NCBI GenBank assembly: GCA_043819385.1
Contig: JBDREW010000030.1
Coordinates: 1 to 21,222, forward strand
Direction of reading: 5' to 3'
DNA from: JBDREW01 sp043819385
GTDB taxonomy: Bacteria > Patescibacteriota > Minisyncoccia > Minisyncoccales > GWA2-38-27
Length of the DNA: 21,222 nt
Shown: positions 13,937 to 20,405 of the stretch, piece after piece
Position numbering within the stretch: position 1 is the stretch's first letter
Layout of the letters: every line of letters starts with the position of its first letter
The notes under the pieces: model-generated
The model's database searches: none
Seen by the model: the letters and a program-made list of their open reading frames with translations, nothing else
What the model was told of the DNA's origin: nothing
Made by a program: the position numbers and the translations under genes

Positions 13937-14233
13937 TTAGTCTCTTGAATCATAATTGTTTCCTCCACCTGTAAATTCTCTCTTTTTCATTGGCCTTGCT
14001 TCGTCAACAACGAGATTTCTACCTTCAATTTCTTTTCCATTAAAGGTCTCAATTGCTTTTTTGGCTTCATCTTCAGTAGCCATTTCTACGAATCCAAAAC
14101 CTTTTGATCTACCAGAAAATTTATCTTTGATTATGCTTGCAGAAACAACGTTTCCGGCTTCTGAAAACATATCCTTAAGAGCGTCTTCTTGTGTATCGTA
14201 AGAAAGATTTCCTACATAAAGCTTTTTTTCCAT
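13937..14233 (-). CDS. RRM-type RNA-binding protein
   Basis: A single RNA recognition motif protein like the small Rbp proteins of cyanobacteria and many CPR bacteria, which bind RNA and are often made in the cold. RNP2 is LYVGNL (5-10) and RNP1 is KGFGFVEM (44-51), both with the aromatic residues needed for stacking on RNA. The domain ends near residue 80 (LVVDEARP). The tail is short, glycine and asparagine-rich (FTGGGNNYDSRD). At 98 residues it is full length. Its leader is about 220 bases and contains two hairpins close to the start and a GTCG-TATAA motif. A strong terminator closes the unit, so it is probably transcribed alone and regulated at the RNA level. Confidence 0.93.
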   Translation of the reverse strand: MEKKLYVGNLSYDTQEDALKDMFSEAGNVVSASIIKDKFSGRSKGFGFVEMATEDEAKKAIETFNGKEIEGRNLVVDEARPMKKREFTGGGNNYDSRD

Positions 14234-14253
14234 TTTATTTATCTAATTAAATA

Positions 14254-14296
14254 GAAATTAATTTTTAATTAACTTCTTATTCCGTTAAAAACGAAA
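14254..14296 (-). other. Two stacked hairpins in the RRM gene leader
   Basis: The minus-strand RNA can form a ten-pair stem GAAGTTAATT/AATTAATTTC at 14254-14276 and a seven-pair stem TTTCGTT/AACGGAA at 14280-14296. Each has a G-U pair that would not form in plus-strand RNA. They end about 20 bases before the start codon, suitable for translation control such as temperature sensing. Confidence 0.4.
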
Positions 14297-14326
14297 TTAT
14301 TTAATCAAATGAACTTTATTTATAAG

Positions 14327-14330
14327 CGAC
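14327..14330 (-). promoter_or_regulatory. GTCG-TATAA motif in the RRM gene leader
   Basis: The minus strand reads TAGGTCGCTTATAAATAAAG about 94 bases before the start, with TTATAA or TATAAA as a candidate -10 box. If used, it would give a transcript with an 85-base leader containing both hairpins. Confidence 0.3.
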
Positions 14331-14457
14331 CTACTCTCAACTTCCTTACAACTCGTTAATTAATTAATAATTATTAGAGTGAAATTAGTTAGAAAGTACG
14401 ACCCGATCTATACGGGATTATTTTCAATATAAACAATTATTAATAAAAAGTCAATAA

Positions 14458-14901
14458 TTAATTACCAATAACTTGAATCTGAACCTTTCTTTCTCTTGAG
14501 CTATCTAATTCAACAACTAAAACTCTTTGCCATTGACCTAATTGCATTTCTCCTTTAATTAAGTTCAAACAAGCATTCATAAGTAAATGAATTGCTTTAC
14601 AATGAGAATGACCATTTACACATTCATTATCACATATATTTACTGTTCTTTCTTCAAAATTATCATGTTTATAACCCAAATACATAGGAGCACTTTTCTC
14701 AAGATTCTTTTTAAAATCTTCAATAAGTAATGGCTCATTTTCATTAACGATAAGTCCTGTTGTAGTATTTAATAACTGAATATTTATTAATCCATCTTTA
14801 ATCTCTGTTTCTTTAATAAAATCTATTACTTGGTCAGTAATATCAATTAAATCAAAAAGTTTTTTTGTTTTAAATTCAATTGTTTTATTTAAAATTTTCA
14901 T
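14458..14901 (-). CDS. yjbQ: YjbQ/UPF0047 family protein
   Basis: A small cytosolic protein of the conserved UPF0047 family. E. coli YjbQ has weak thiamine-phosphate synthase activity, but the main role is not established. Family motifs are clear: NTTTGLIVNENEP (45-57), the histidine-rich NGHSHCKAIHLL (96-107) with H98, H100 and H105, LGQWQRVLVVELDSS (121-135) and the closing RERKVQIQVIG. The length of 147 residues is typical. Its start overlaps the stop of the DUF192 gene by four bases (ATGA), so the two are translationally coupled. The region downstream (14234-14457) serves as the leader of the RRM gene. Confidence 0.92.
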   Translation of the reverse strand: MKILNKTIEFKTKKLFDLIDITDQVIDFIKETEIKDGLINIQLLNTTTGLIVNENEPLLIEDFKKNLEKSAPMYLGYKHDNFEERTVNICDNECVNGHSHCKAIHLLMNACLNLIKGEMQLGQWQRVLVVELDSSRERKVQIQVIGN

Positions 14902-15431
14902 ATTTTAATATCTAATTTATCCCCTATTTTTAGTCCAGTTTGCTTAACAACCTCTGCATTTACTTCTAAAACATATTTTGCTTGTTTATTTGGATTTATA
15001 GATAGACAGGTTTCTTCTTTGCAAGGTAAAGCATTTTCTTTTATAAAAACAACTTCTTTATTCTCATCAATCCAAATTATATCTAAAGAAATTAAAACAT
15101 TTTTCATCCAAAAAGAATAATTACCAGAATTTTCAAAAATAAAAAACATTCCTTTATCTAAATCCATTTTTTCTCTAAACATTAACCCATTCTTTCTATC
15201 TTGTGCTGTTTGGGCTAATTCAACCTTAAAACAATTATTCTGAAAACAAACTTGCGCTTGCTTTTGATTGTCCTCATTAATATCTTTATTAGCATTCATA
15301 AAAATTATTAAACCAAATATTATTAAAACTAAAAATAAAATAATTACTACCATCTTTTTATTTATAAATTTATTTAATATATCTAACATAATTATCATTT
15401 TATCACAAATCTTAAAAAACAAAAAAAACAT
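14898..15431 (-). CDS. DUF192 protein with N-terminal membrane anchor
   Basis: An envelope-anchored protein of the DUF192 (COG1430) family, whose function is unknown. The anchor lies at about 28-46. The DUF192 domain spans 58-176 with GLMFREKMDLDKGMFFIF (82-99), FWMKN (107-111) and LDIIWIDENKEVV. Two extra cysteine pairs (C62/C67 and C137/C142) could form disulfides outside the membrane, of interest next to an envelope thiol system. Several in-frame ATGs follow the first; I keep the first because AAAAAAGGAC lies directly upstream of it. The gene sits between the peptidoglycan enzyme (15459) and yjbQ. Confidence 0.85.
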   Translation of the reverse strand: MFFLFFKICDKMIIMLDILNKFINKKMVVIILFLVLIIFGLIIFMNANKDINEDNQKQAQVCFQNNCFKVELAQTAQDRKNGLMFREKMDLDKGMFFIFENSGNYSFWMKNVLISLDIIWIDENKEVVFIKENALPCKEETCLSINPNKQAKYVLEVNAEVVKQTGLKIGDKLDIKI

Positions 15432-15458
15432 CTAATGTCCTTTTTTAAAATTTCTAAA

Positions 15459-16853
15459 TTAATAATCAGGGGTTAAAGCGTAATTTCTTTGAACCCACCT
15501 ATACATTGCTTGAATATCATTTTTAGTGCTTGAAGATTTTAATAAAATAAACGCTATATTTCGTTTTTGATTATCTTTTGTCAAAAAACGAAAAAGAAAA
15601 ACACCTGTATTTTTTGCTTCTTTTATAAACCCAGTTTTAGCACCAATTAAACTTGAATCAGCTGGAAAAACATTTTTATTCCATAAATTATTTATATCAA
15701 ATCCGATTTGACCAACAGTTGCAACCCTTTCTCCTTTTGTAACTTTAAAAAGAGGATAACGATTATTAAAAATATACCTTGATAAATAAAAAAGATCCTT
15801 TGCTGTAGAAATATTTCTAGGATCAAAACCAGAAGTATCTGTAAATTCTGTTTGAGTCATTAAAATTGATTTAGATTTTTCATTCATTAATTCAAGTGCC
15901 TTGTCTTTTCCTAAAAAATAACTGATCACTTCAGCAGCATCATTAGATGATTCAATTAAAAGAGGATAAAGTAATTCCACTAATCTATATCTTTTCCCAT
16001 CTTCTATCCCTTTTGTTGAGCCATATCCATTAAGCATATAATCTTTTGTCATTATTGTTTTTTCTAAATCAAAATTTTCCGATAAAACAAGTGCTGTCAT
16101 TAATTTTGTTACAGAAGCAATTGGAAATTGTTTTTGATAATCTTTTTCCGCAAAAATATATCCTGAATCTAAATCAGCTATTAAATAACTATTACTTGAT
16201 ACTTCTGGAAAATTATATGTATTTTCCTTAATATATTCATAATTATCTCTTTCTTTATCTATAACTAAAACAGGCATACCTATTTCAGTTGACTCAAATA
16301 TTATTTTTGCATCTTCATTTTTTAAACGAAGACATCCTCCTGAAAATCTTGAAACAAGTTTTTCTCCCCATGTATATTCTGGTTCTCCATGAAAATAATA
16401 TCTCCCATAATAATGAAGCGCATAAGGCATATAAACCTTTGCGGCAACTGAAAAACTTTTTATTCCTCCAGATAATACTTCATATATTCCAACTGGAGAA
16501 CCGCCCCATGATTCGGTATCTCCTTTTGTTAAAATAGGAACTTCTTCTCCTATAGAACCCTGCCTATATACTCTCATTTTCATTTCAGCAAGATTTGCCT
16601 CTAAAAAATCTTTCTTATTAGAAATAAAATCTTGTTTTACCTCTTCAAAAAAATTGATAAAAGATGGCCTTTTTTCTTCCTCTAATATAGACGGAAGATC
16701 AAAATAAAATCTTGATTCATCTTCAAAAACTATTTTTTTAGAAATAAAAAAACTTTTAAAATAAAAAAACAAGAGAAAAGAAACAGAAAGAATAAAAAAT
16801 AATAAAACAATAAGTGTTGTTTTTTTAATTTTAAAAATTTTCGTAATTTTCAT
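15459..16853 (-). CDS. Fusion of L,D-transpeptidase (YkuD) and D-Ala-D-Ala carboxypeptidase (S11)
   Basis: A two-domain cell-wall enzyme held by an N-terminal membrane anchor (about 12-38). The first catalytic domain (about 90-200) is a YkuD L,D-transpeptidase with H155 and the SGGCLR motif (S171, C174, R176). This domain makes 3-3 crosslinks or attaches proteins to peptidoglycan. The second (about 218-464) is a penicillin-binding, PBP5/DacA-type D,D-peptidase with SVTK (S247, K250), SSN (302-304) and KTG (406-408). It lacks the C-terminal beta domain and amphipathic anchor of E. coli PBP5, as the chain ends after the catalytic domain. All catalytic residues of both active sites are present, so both are likely functional. 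One trims pentapeptides to the tetrapeptides that the other uses. Confidence 0.93.
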   Translation of the reverse strand: MKITKIFKIKKTTLIVLLFFILSVSFLLFFYFKSFFISKKIVFEDESRFYFDLPSILEEEKRPSFINFFEEVKQDFISNKKDFLEANLAEMKMRVYRQGSIGEEVPILTKGDTESWGGSPVGIYEVLSGGIKSFSVAAKVYMPYALHYYGRYYFHGEPEYTWGEKLVSRFSGGCLRLKNEDAKIIFESTEIGMPVLVIDKERDNYEYIKENTYNFPEVSSNSYLIADLDSGYIFAEKDYQKQFPIASVTKLMTALVLSENFDLEKTIMTKDYMLNGYGSTKGIEDGKRYRLVELLYPLLIESSNDAAEVISYFLGKDKALELMNEKSKSILMTQTEFTDTSGFDPRNISTAKDLFYLSRYIFNNRYPLFKVTKGERVATVGQIGFDINNLWNKNVFPADSSLIGAKTGFIKEAKNTGVFLFRFLTKDNQKRNIAFILLKSSSTKNDIQAMYRWVQRNYALTPDY

Positions 16854-16917
16854 AATTTTTTATTTTAACATAAAATTAAAAACTTAAAAAATATTTTTAA
16901 TTATACATTATATAATT

Positions 16918-16952
16918 AAAAACCTGTTCTTTAAATATCAAAACAGGTTTTT
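16918..16952 (-). terminator. Intrinsic terminator after the SPFH-tail-like gene
   Basis: An 11-base-pair stem AAAAACCTGTT/AACAGGTTTTT with a 13-base loop lies 20 bases after the stop at 16972; the minus strand continues with T-rich sequence. Confidence 0.75.
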
Positions 16953-16971
16953 AATTTATTTACTAAAATAT

Positions 16972-17364
16972 TTACTTTCCAATATCTTTAAGAAGAGGTA
17001 TTCCATTAGCCCCAACAGGGATATAAACAGTTGTGTGGTTTGGAGATTCTGCCATTTTCATTTGAGCCTGAATTGCTAAATATTGAAGGTAATTATTATT
17101 ATTTTCTAAATTAGTACTTATTATTTCCATACTTTCAGATACTCCTTTTGCTCTTTCAACCTCTGCTTCTCTTAAAAGTTTAGCACTTTCTAATTCTGCT
17201 TTTGCTTGCTCTACTTGAATTTGTTTAGCATATTCTTGTTCTTTTAATTGTGCCTGTCCAGATAATTGTCTTCTCCAAACATTATATTGAGGTAAAACAA
17301 TCATAACAATAATAATTATTGCAATTACAACAGCTACTAATGATATTATTTTTTTTGGTTCCAT
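16972..17364 (-). CDS. Membrane-anchored coiled-coil protein resembling the tail of an SPFH/HflK-like protein
   Basis: One membrane segment (about 7-26) is followed by VWRRQLSGQAQLKEQEYAKQ, a charged coiled coil rich in A, K, E and Q (about 36-80), and a C-terminal part LQYLAIQAQMKMAES with a YIPVGANGIPLLKD ending. The coiled coil and the ending resemble the C-terminal half of stomatin/HflK-type SPFH proteins, but the SPFH domain itself is absent. Similar short proteins occur in phages and small genomes. At 130 residues it has its own start, an SD-like AGGG and a terminator, so it is unlikely to be just a fragment. Its leader (17370-17430) can form two mutually exclusive structures. Function unknown. 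Confidence 0.65.
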   Translation of the reverse strand: MEPKKIISLVAVVIAIIIIVMIVLPQYNVWRRQLSGQAQLKEQEYAKQIQVEQAKAELESAKLLREAEVERAKGVSESMEIISTNLENNNNYLQYLAIQAQMKMAESPNHTTVYIPVGANGIPLLKDIGK

Positions 17365-17369
17365 ATTGC

Positions 17370-17430
17370 TTGCCCTGTTAAATCAAAATTAATTTTAATC
17401 AATTTTAAATTTTGCTAAAAGGGCAAAATT
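17370..17430 (-). promoter_or_regulatory. Leader with two mutually exclusive foldings at the ribosome site
   Basis: On the minus strand, AATTTTGC (17423-17430) pairs with GCAAAATT (17408-17415) across a seven-base CCTTTTA loop. Alternatively TTGCCCT (17420-17426), drawn from that stem and loop, pairs perfectly with AGGGCAA (17370-17376), which contains the SD-like AGGG before the start at 17364. The two states cannot coexist, as in translational switches. No ligand or regulator is evident. Confidence 0.4.
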
Positions 17431-17458
17431 ATTTAACTAGGGTAATATAATTTAATAA

Positions 17459-17462
17459 CGAC
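17459..17462 (-). promoter_or_regulatory. GTCG motif upstream of the SPFH-tail-like gene
   Basis: The minus strand reads AAAAAGGTCGTTATTAAATTATAT about 95 bases before the start. It is the weakest member of the GTCG-TATAA set, since the A/T box is TATTAAAT. Confidence 0.25.
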
Positions 17463-17514
17463 CTTTTTCTTTTATTCTTTACTATAAGACAAAAACTAAA
17501 ATTAATCAAATAAA

Positions 17515-17544
17515 AAAGCTTGAGTTTATTGTATCTCAAGCTTT
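17515..17544 (-). terminator. Intrinsic terminator after the broken small gene
   Basis: A ten-base-pair stem AAAGCTTGAG/CTCAAGCTTT with a ten-base loop is followed on the minus strand by TTTTATTT. It lies 17 bases after the stop at 17562. Confidence 0.8.
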
Positions 17545-17561
17545 GTTTCCATTTATATAAA

Positions 17562-17807
17562 TTAATATTCTAATTTAATTCCAAGTTTATCAGCAAATTG
17601 ATGCATCCATTTTTTATGTCTATCAACTTTATGAGATAATGAAACCATTTCTTCAAAAAAAGTATCAGCTTTTTTAGCATAAGCATCAACTGAAGTTTAA
17701 AAATTAGAAAAATCTTTTCTTATATCTTCTAAATCTTTTTTTGTAGCTACTTCGTCTCTTGTAGCAAATACTTCTATTAATTTTTGAATATCTTCTGAAG
17801 TAAGCAT
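17562..17807 (-). pseudogene. Small coiled-coil protein gene interrupted by an in-frame TAA
   Basis: The frame starts with ATG at 17807 and reads MLTSEDIQKLIEVFATRDEV and on to residue 36 (RKDFSNF). It meets TAA at 17697-17699, then continues in the same frame as TSVDAYAKKADTFFEEMV and so on for 44 residues to the true stop at 17562, ending GIKLEY. Codon use and amino-acid character do not change across the stop, and the terminator sits where it should for the full-length gene. A single C to T change of CAA (Gln) would explain it. It resembles the small soluble coiled-coil proteins of about 80 residues that are frequent in CPR genomes. It may be a recent pseudogene, a two-piece protein or a sequencing error. 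Confidence 0.75.
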
Positions 17808-17830
17808 ATTTAATTTTTATTTAATATTTA

Positions 17831-18004
17831 TTATTTTTTGCTTTTTATCTCTTCTTTTTTCATAAACTCATATTTTTTAAGAAAATTTAAAATCGGGGAA
17901 CCGCACTTATCGCATAATTCAGCTTTAGTAAAATAACCAATCCCAGCAGTAACTGGTTGATTTTTAATATTCTTTTTACATAAATCACATTTTATAACCC
18001 TCAT
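17831..18004 (-). CDS. Small Cys-pair protein, 57 residues, zinc-ribbon-like
   Basis: I read this gene from the sequence: ATG at 18004 (MRVIKCDLCKKNIKN) and TAA at 17831-17833. Two Cys pairs, C6-x2-C9 and C31-x2-C34 (CDKCG), form a likely four-Cys zinc site, followed by a Lys-rich helical tail (NFLKKYEFMKKEEIKSKK). It lies between mgtE (stop at 18055) and the broken small gene, on the same strand, and could be cotranscribed with both. The family is not one I can name. The Cys pairs and basic tail suggest nucleic-acid or protein binding. Confidence 0.65.
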   Translation of the reverse strand: MRVIKCDLCKKNIKNQPVTAGIGYFTKAELCDKCGSPILNFLKKYEFMKKEEIKSKK

Positions 18005-18054
18005 AATATTTTCATTTTATATCTTTCAAAAATATACGTCAAATTTACTATTTT

Positions 18055-19332
18055 TTAAACTAATAAAAAAGTTGCTAACCCTAAAAATACAAAAAATCCA
18101 AAAATATCTGTGGCAGTTGTAATAAATATACTTGCCGAAGAAGCAGGATCTTTACCTATTTTTTTCATTATTAAAGGAATAATTGTTCCAAAAAATCCAG
18201 CAATTGTTAAATTAACAATCATAGCTAAACCAACAACTAAACCAAACATAGGATTTTTATTAAAATAGGATGATATTCCAGCAACCAAAACACCTATTAT
18301 AAGACCATTGATCATTCCAGCAAAAATTTCATTAAAAATAACTTTTCTTGCTGTTTTTAATTCAATTTCTCTTAATGCTAATCCACGAACAACAACAGCC
18401 ATTGTTTGAGTGCCTGCATTTCCTCCCATTCCAGCTACAACAGGCATATAAACAGCTAACAATACAAGAGCTGAAATAGTGTCTTCAAATAAACTTACAA
18501 TAAAAGCAGCTAAAAAGGCTGTTCCAAGATTAATAATCAGCCATTTATATCTATTTCTTACTTTACGAAATGCTGAATCATAAACACTTTCTTCTTCTCT
18601 AACTCCAGCAAAAACAGAAAGATCTTTGCCTAATTCTGAATTAATTAAATTAAAAATATCATCAGAATAAATAATACCTAAAATACTTTTATCTCTATCC
18701 AATACAACAACTTGTTTATGAGGATTTTTTTTAAATAATTTAATAATCTCTTTTTTACTTTTATTATATTTAATAGAAGGAACTTTTTTAATATAATTTT
18801 CTATTTTATTATTAGGATTTAAAAATAAACTATGACCAGGCAATTCACCCAATAAAAAACCGTCTTTAATAACAAGTATTTCTGGAAACTTTTTTGTTTT
18901 CTCCTCATATTTTTGAACAATTTTAAAAACATCTTTAATTTTTAAATTCTTTTCAACTTCAATATAATTTAAATTCATTAATCCAGCAACAGTTGTCGGG
19001 TCAAATTCAAGTAAAAACTTTACTTTTGTTTTTATGTCATTGCTTAAAGCATTTATTATTTCTTCTTTTCTTTCTTTTTCATAAATTGTTCTTAACAAAC
19101 CAACTGCCTTATCTAAATCTAAATAACGAATCATTTTTAATATCTTTTGATTTTCTAATTTATTGATAATTTTTCTTTGAGCTTGTTTTGGTAAAGATAA
19201 AAAAATAAAACCCTGTCTATTAACAGATATTTTTTTAAAAATAGACAATCTTTTTTTAGACGAAATTAATAAATCAATTATTTCATTGTCTGTATATTTA
19301 TTATTATTTTTCATATTATTTAATTTTACCAT
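18055..19332 (-). CDS. mgtE: MgtE-type magnesium channel/transporter
   Basis: Inner-membrane magnesium uptake protein. The cytosolic N domain of helical repeats (about 15-130) and the CBS-pair domain (about 130-245) form the magnesium sensor. An amphipathic plug helix (about 246-262) follows, then five membrane helices (263-425). The pore signature PVVAGMGGNAGTQT (297-310) and the magnesium-coordinating aspartate D409 in TATDIFGF are present. The length of 425 residues is close to the usual 450; the N domain is slightly short. The second ATG (residue 7) is an alternative start and neither has a good SD. The start lies about 20 bases downstream of the terminator of the preceding unit. Confidence 0.95.
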   Translation of the reverse strand: MVKLNNMKNNNKYTDNEIIDLLISSKKRLSIFKKISVNRQGFIFLSLPKQAQRKIINKLENQKILKMIRYLDLDKAVGLLRTIYEKERKEEIINALSNDIKTKVKFLLEFDPTTVAGLMNLNYIEVEKNLKIKDVFKIVQKYEEKTKKFPEILVIKDGFLLGELPGHSLFLNPNNKIENYIKKVPSIKYNKSKKEIIKLFKKNPHKQVVVLDRDKSILGIIYSDDIFNLINSELGKDLSVFAGVREEESVYDSAFRKVRNRYKWLIINLGTAFLAAFIVSLFEDTISALVLLAVYMPVVAGMGGNAGTQTMAVVVRGLALREIELKTARKVIFNEIFAGMINGLIIGVLVAGISSYFNKNPMFGLVVGLAMIVNLTIAGFFGTIIPLIMKKIGKDPASSASIFITTATDIFGFFVFLGLATFLLV

Positions 19333-19351
19333 AAAATAACAAAAATTAAAA

Positions 19352-19378
19352 AAGGATTAGATATTATATCTAATCCTT
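19352..19378 (-). terminator. Strong intrinsic terminator between the coiled-coil gene and mgtE
   Basis: A 12-base-pair stem AAGGATTAGATA/TATCTAATCCTT with a three-base loop is followed on the minus strand by TTTTTTT. It is the second of two terminators after the gene at 19473. Confidence 0.85.
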
Positions 19379-19393
19379 AATGAACAATTATTA

Positions 19394-19435
19394 AAAAGAG
19401 ATTTGTCGGATGAGGCAGTCCGATTCACCTCTTTT
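19394..19435 (-). terminator. First of two terminator-like hairpins after the coiled-coil gene
   Basis: The outer stem AAAAGAG/CTCTTTT and inner stem TCGGA/TCCGA are separated by a symmetrical internal loop, with an eight-base apical loop. The minus strand continues TTTTTAATAATT. The inner part has the higher G+C of the gene it follows. Confidence 0.65.
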
Positions 19436-19472
19436 CAAAATTTCTAGCAAGGAAAAGTCACAAAACAAATCG

Positions 19473-20321
19473 CTACTCGCTCTTAACACTTTCCTTTAAA
19501 GCTTCAAGAGGAGAAGAGGGACTATCTACCTGGAAATACTTTTCAACAACATTTACTGCTGTCTCAGTTGGAATGCCCAACTCTGTATCCCATGTTTTAA
19601 TCACGTCCGACTTCGAACTACCGATTCCTTTCTCGAATTCGGCATCTGCCCGAAGCTTATTAAGACGCTTGTCAAAAGCTTGTTTTGCTCTACCAAGCTC
19701 TGTCTTGATCTCAGAGGCAGAATAGACCTTGCCAATGATTTCATTAACATGACTTTGAGCACGGAGAGCAGCTAACTCAGCTTTTTCGGCTTCAAACTCA
19801 ATCCTTTTTTGACGGAGGATCTTGACCTGGTCAGAAATTACCTTGCAACCATCTTCATAGGCCTTTTGAAGTTTTGAGAGCGACTGCTCATCATTGAGAA
19901 TTTTTCTCCGTAAAACTTCACAAGAACCTACTCGATCAAGAACATCATCATTCACCTGAGTATAGGTGTAGATGACTCCACCAATAAGAATCTCGTCGCC
20001 AGCTTCTTTTTCTGCAAGAAGCTCTTGTCCTCGTTTCAGAATTTGTTCTTCCTCAACAAGTCTTTTCCTCTGAGCGTTAACAACGCCCTGAAGTTTGGCA
20101 GACTCTGCTTTGACATTGTAGATGTTCCCCCAATGATTTTTTAATTCATTGCGGGTTTCTGCCAAACTGTCTTCAGCCATTCTGGTGATATGTTCATCAG
20201 AAGTAGCATCAGTAATGCCACCTCTGACTTCTTCACCCCAATAGCCCAAGTGACTGCCAACAAGCCAATAACCAACACCAAGAGTGACAGCAATGGCTAC
20301 CAAGCCACCAATAACTCTCAT
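19473..20321 (-). CDS. Membrane-anchored coiled-coil protein of foreign composition, 282 residues
   Basis: I do not recognise a named family. The protein has one N-terminal membrane segment (about 3-20) and a conserved-looking GSHLGYWGEEVRGGITDAT. Long charged coiled-coil stretches follow at about 48-105 and 135-190 (ELKNHWGNIYNVKAESAKLQ, KRLVEEEQILKRGQELLAEK), then a basic helix (TELGRAKQAFDKRLNKLRADA) and an acidic tail. One short beta-like insert (DEILIGGVIYTYTQ) lies between the coils. Topology suggests an anchored adaptor or envelope-stress (PspA-like) protein, but that is only shape. Its G+C content is far above that of its neighbours, and it has a perfect AAAGGAGG-type SD eight bases before the ATG and two terminators. 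These signs point to recent transfer. Confidence 0.75.
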   Translation of the reverse strand: MRVIGGLVAIAVTLGVGYWLVGSHLGYWGEEVRGGITDATSDEHITRMAEDSLAETRNELKNHWGNIYNVKAESAKLQGVVNAQRKRLVEEEQILKRGQELLAEKEAGDEILIGGVIYTYTQVNDDVLDRVGSCEVLRRKILNDEQSLSKLQKAYEDGCKVISDQVKILRQKRIEFEAEKAELAALRAQSHVNEIIGKVYSASEIKTELGRAKQAFDKRLNKLRADAEFEKGIGSSKSDVIKTWDTELGIPTETAVNVVEKYFQVDSPSSPLEALKESVKSE

Positions 20322-20405
20322 GATCTTTCCTCCTTTTAGGTTGAAAAGAGAGTTCCTTTGAAAAGAAAACCAAACACCTCAATCTACTTTGCCTCATTTC
20401 CTCCT

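Noticed and set aside
13956..14201. An 81-codon open frame on the plus strand opposite the RRM gene
   Set aside because: The minus strand has intact RNP1 and RNP2 motifs; the opposite frame has no ribosome site and is a mirror effect of codon use.
17697..17699. Stop-codon recoding of TAA as a sense codon
   Set aside because: Many other genes in the window end in TAA with a terminator or a next gene directly after, so general reassignment is impossible here.
20324..20397. A short open frame starting at 20397 after AAAGGAGGAA, upstream of the coiled-coil protein
   Set aside because: The spacing to the SD is short (four bases), and the frame runs into the real gene out of phase with an unconvincing composition. 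A leader peptide cannot be excluded but is not supported.
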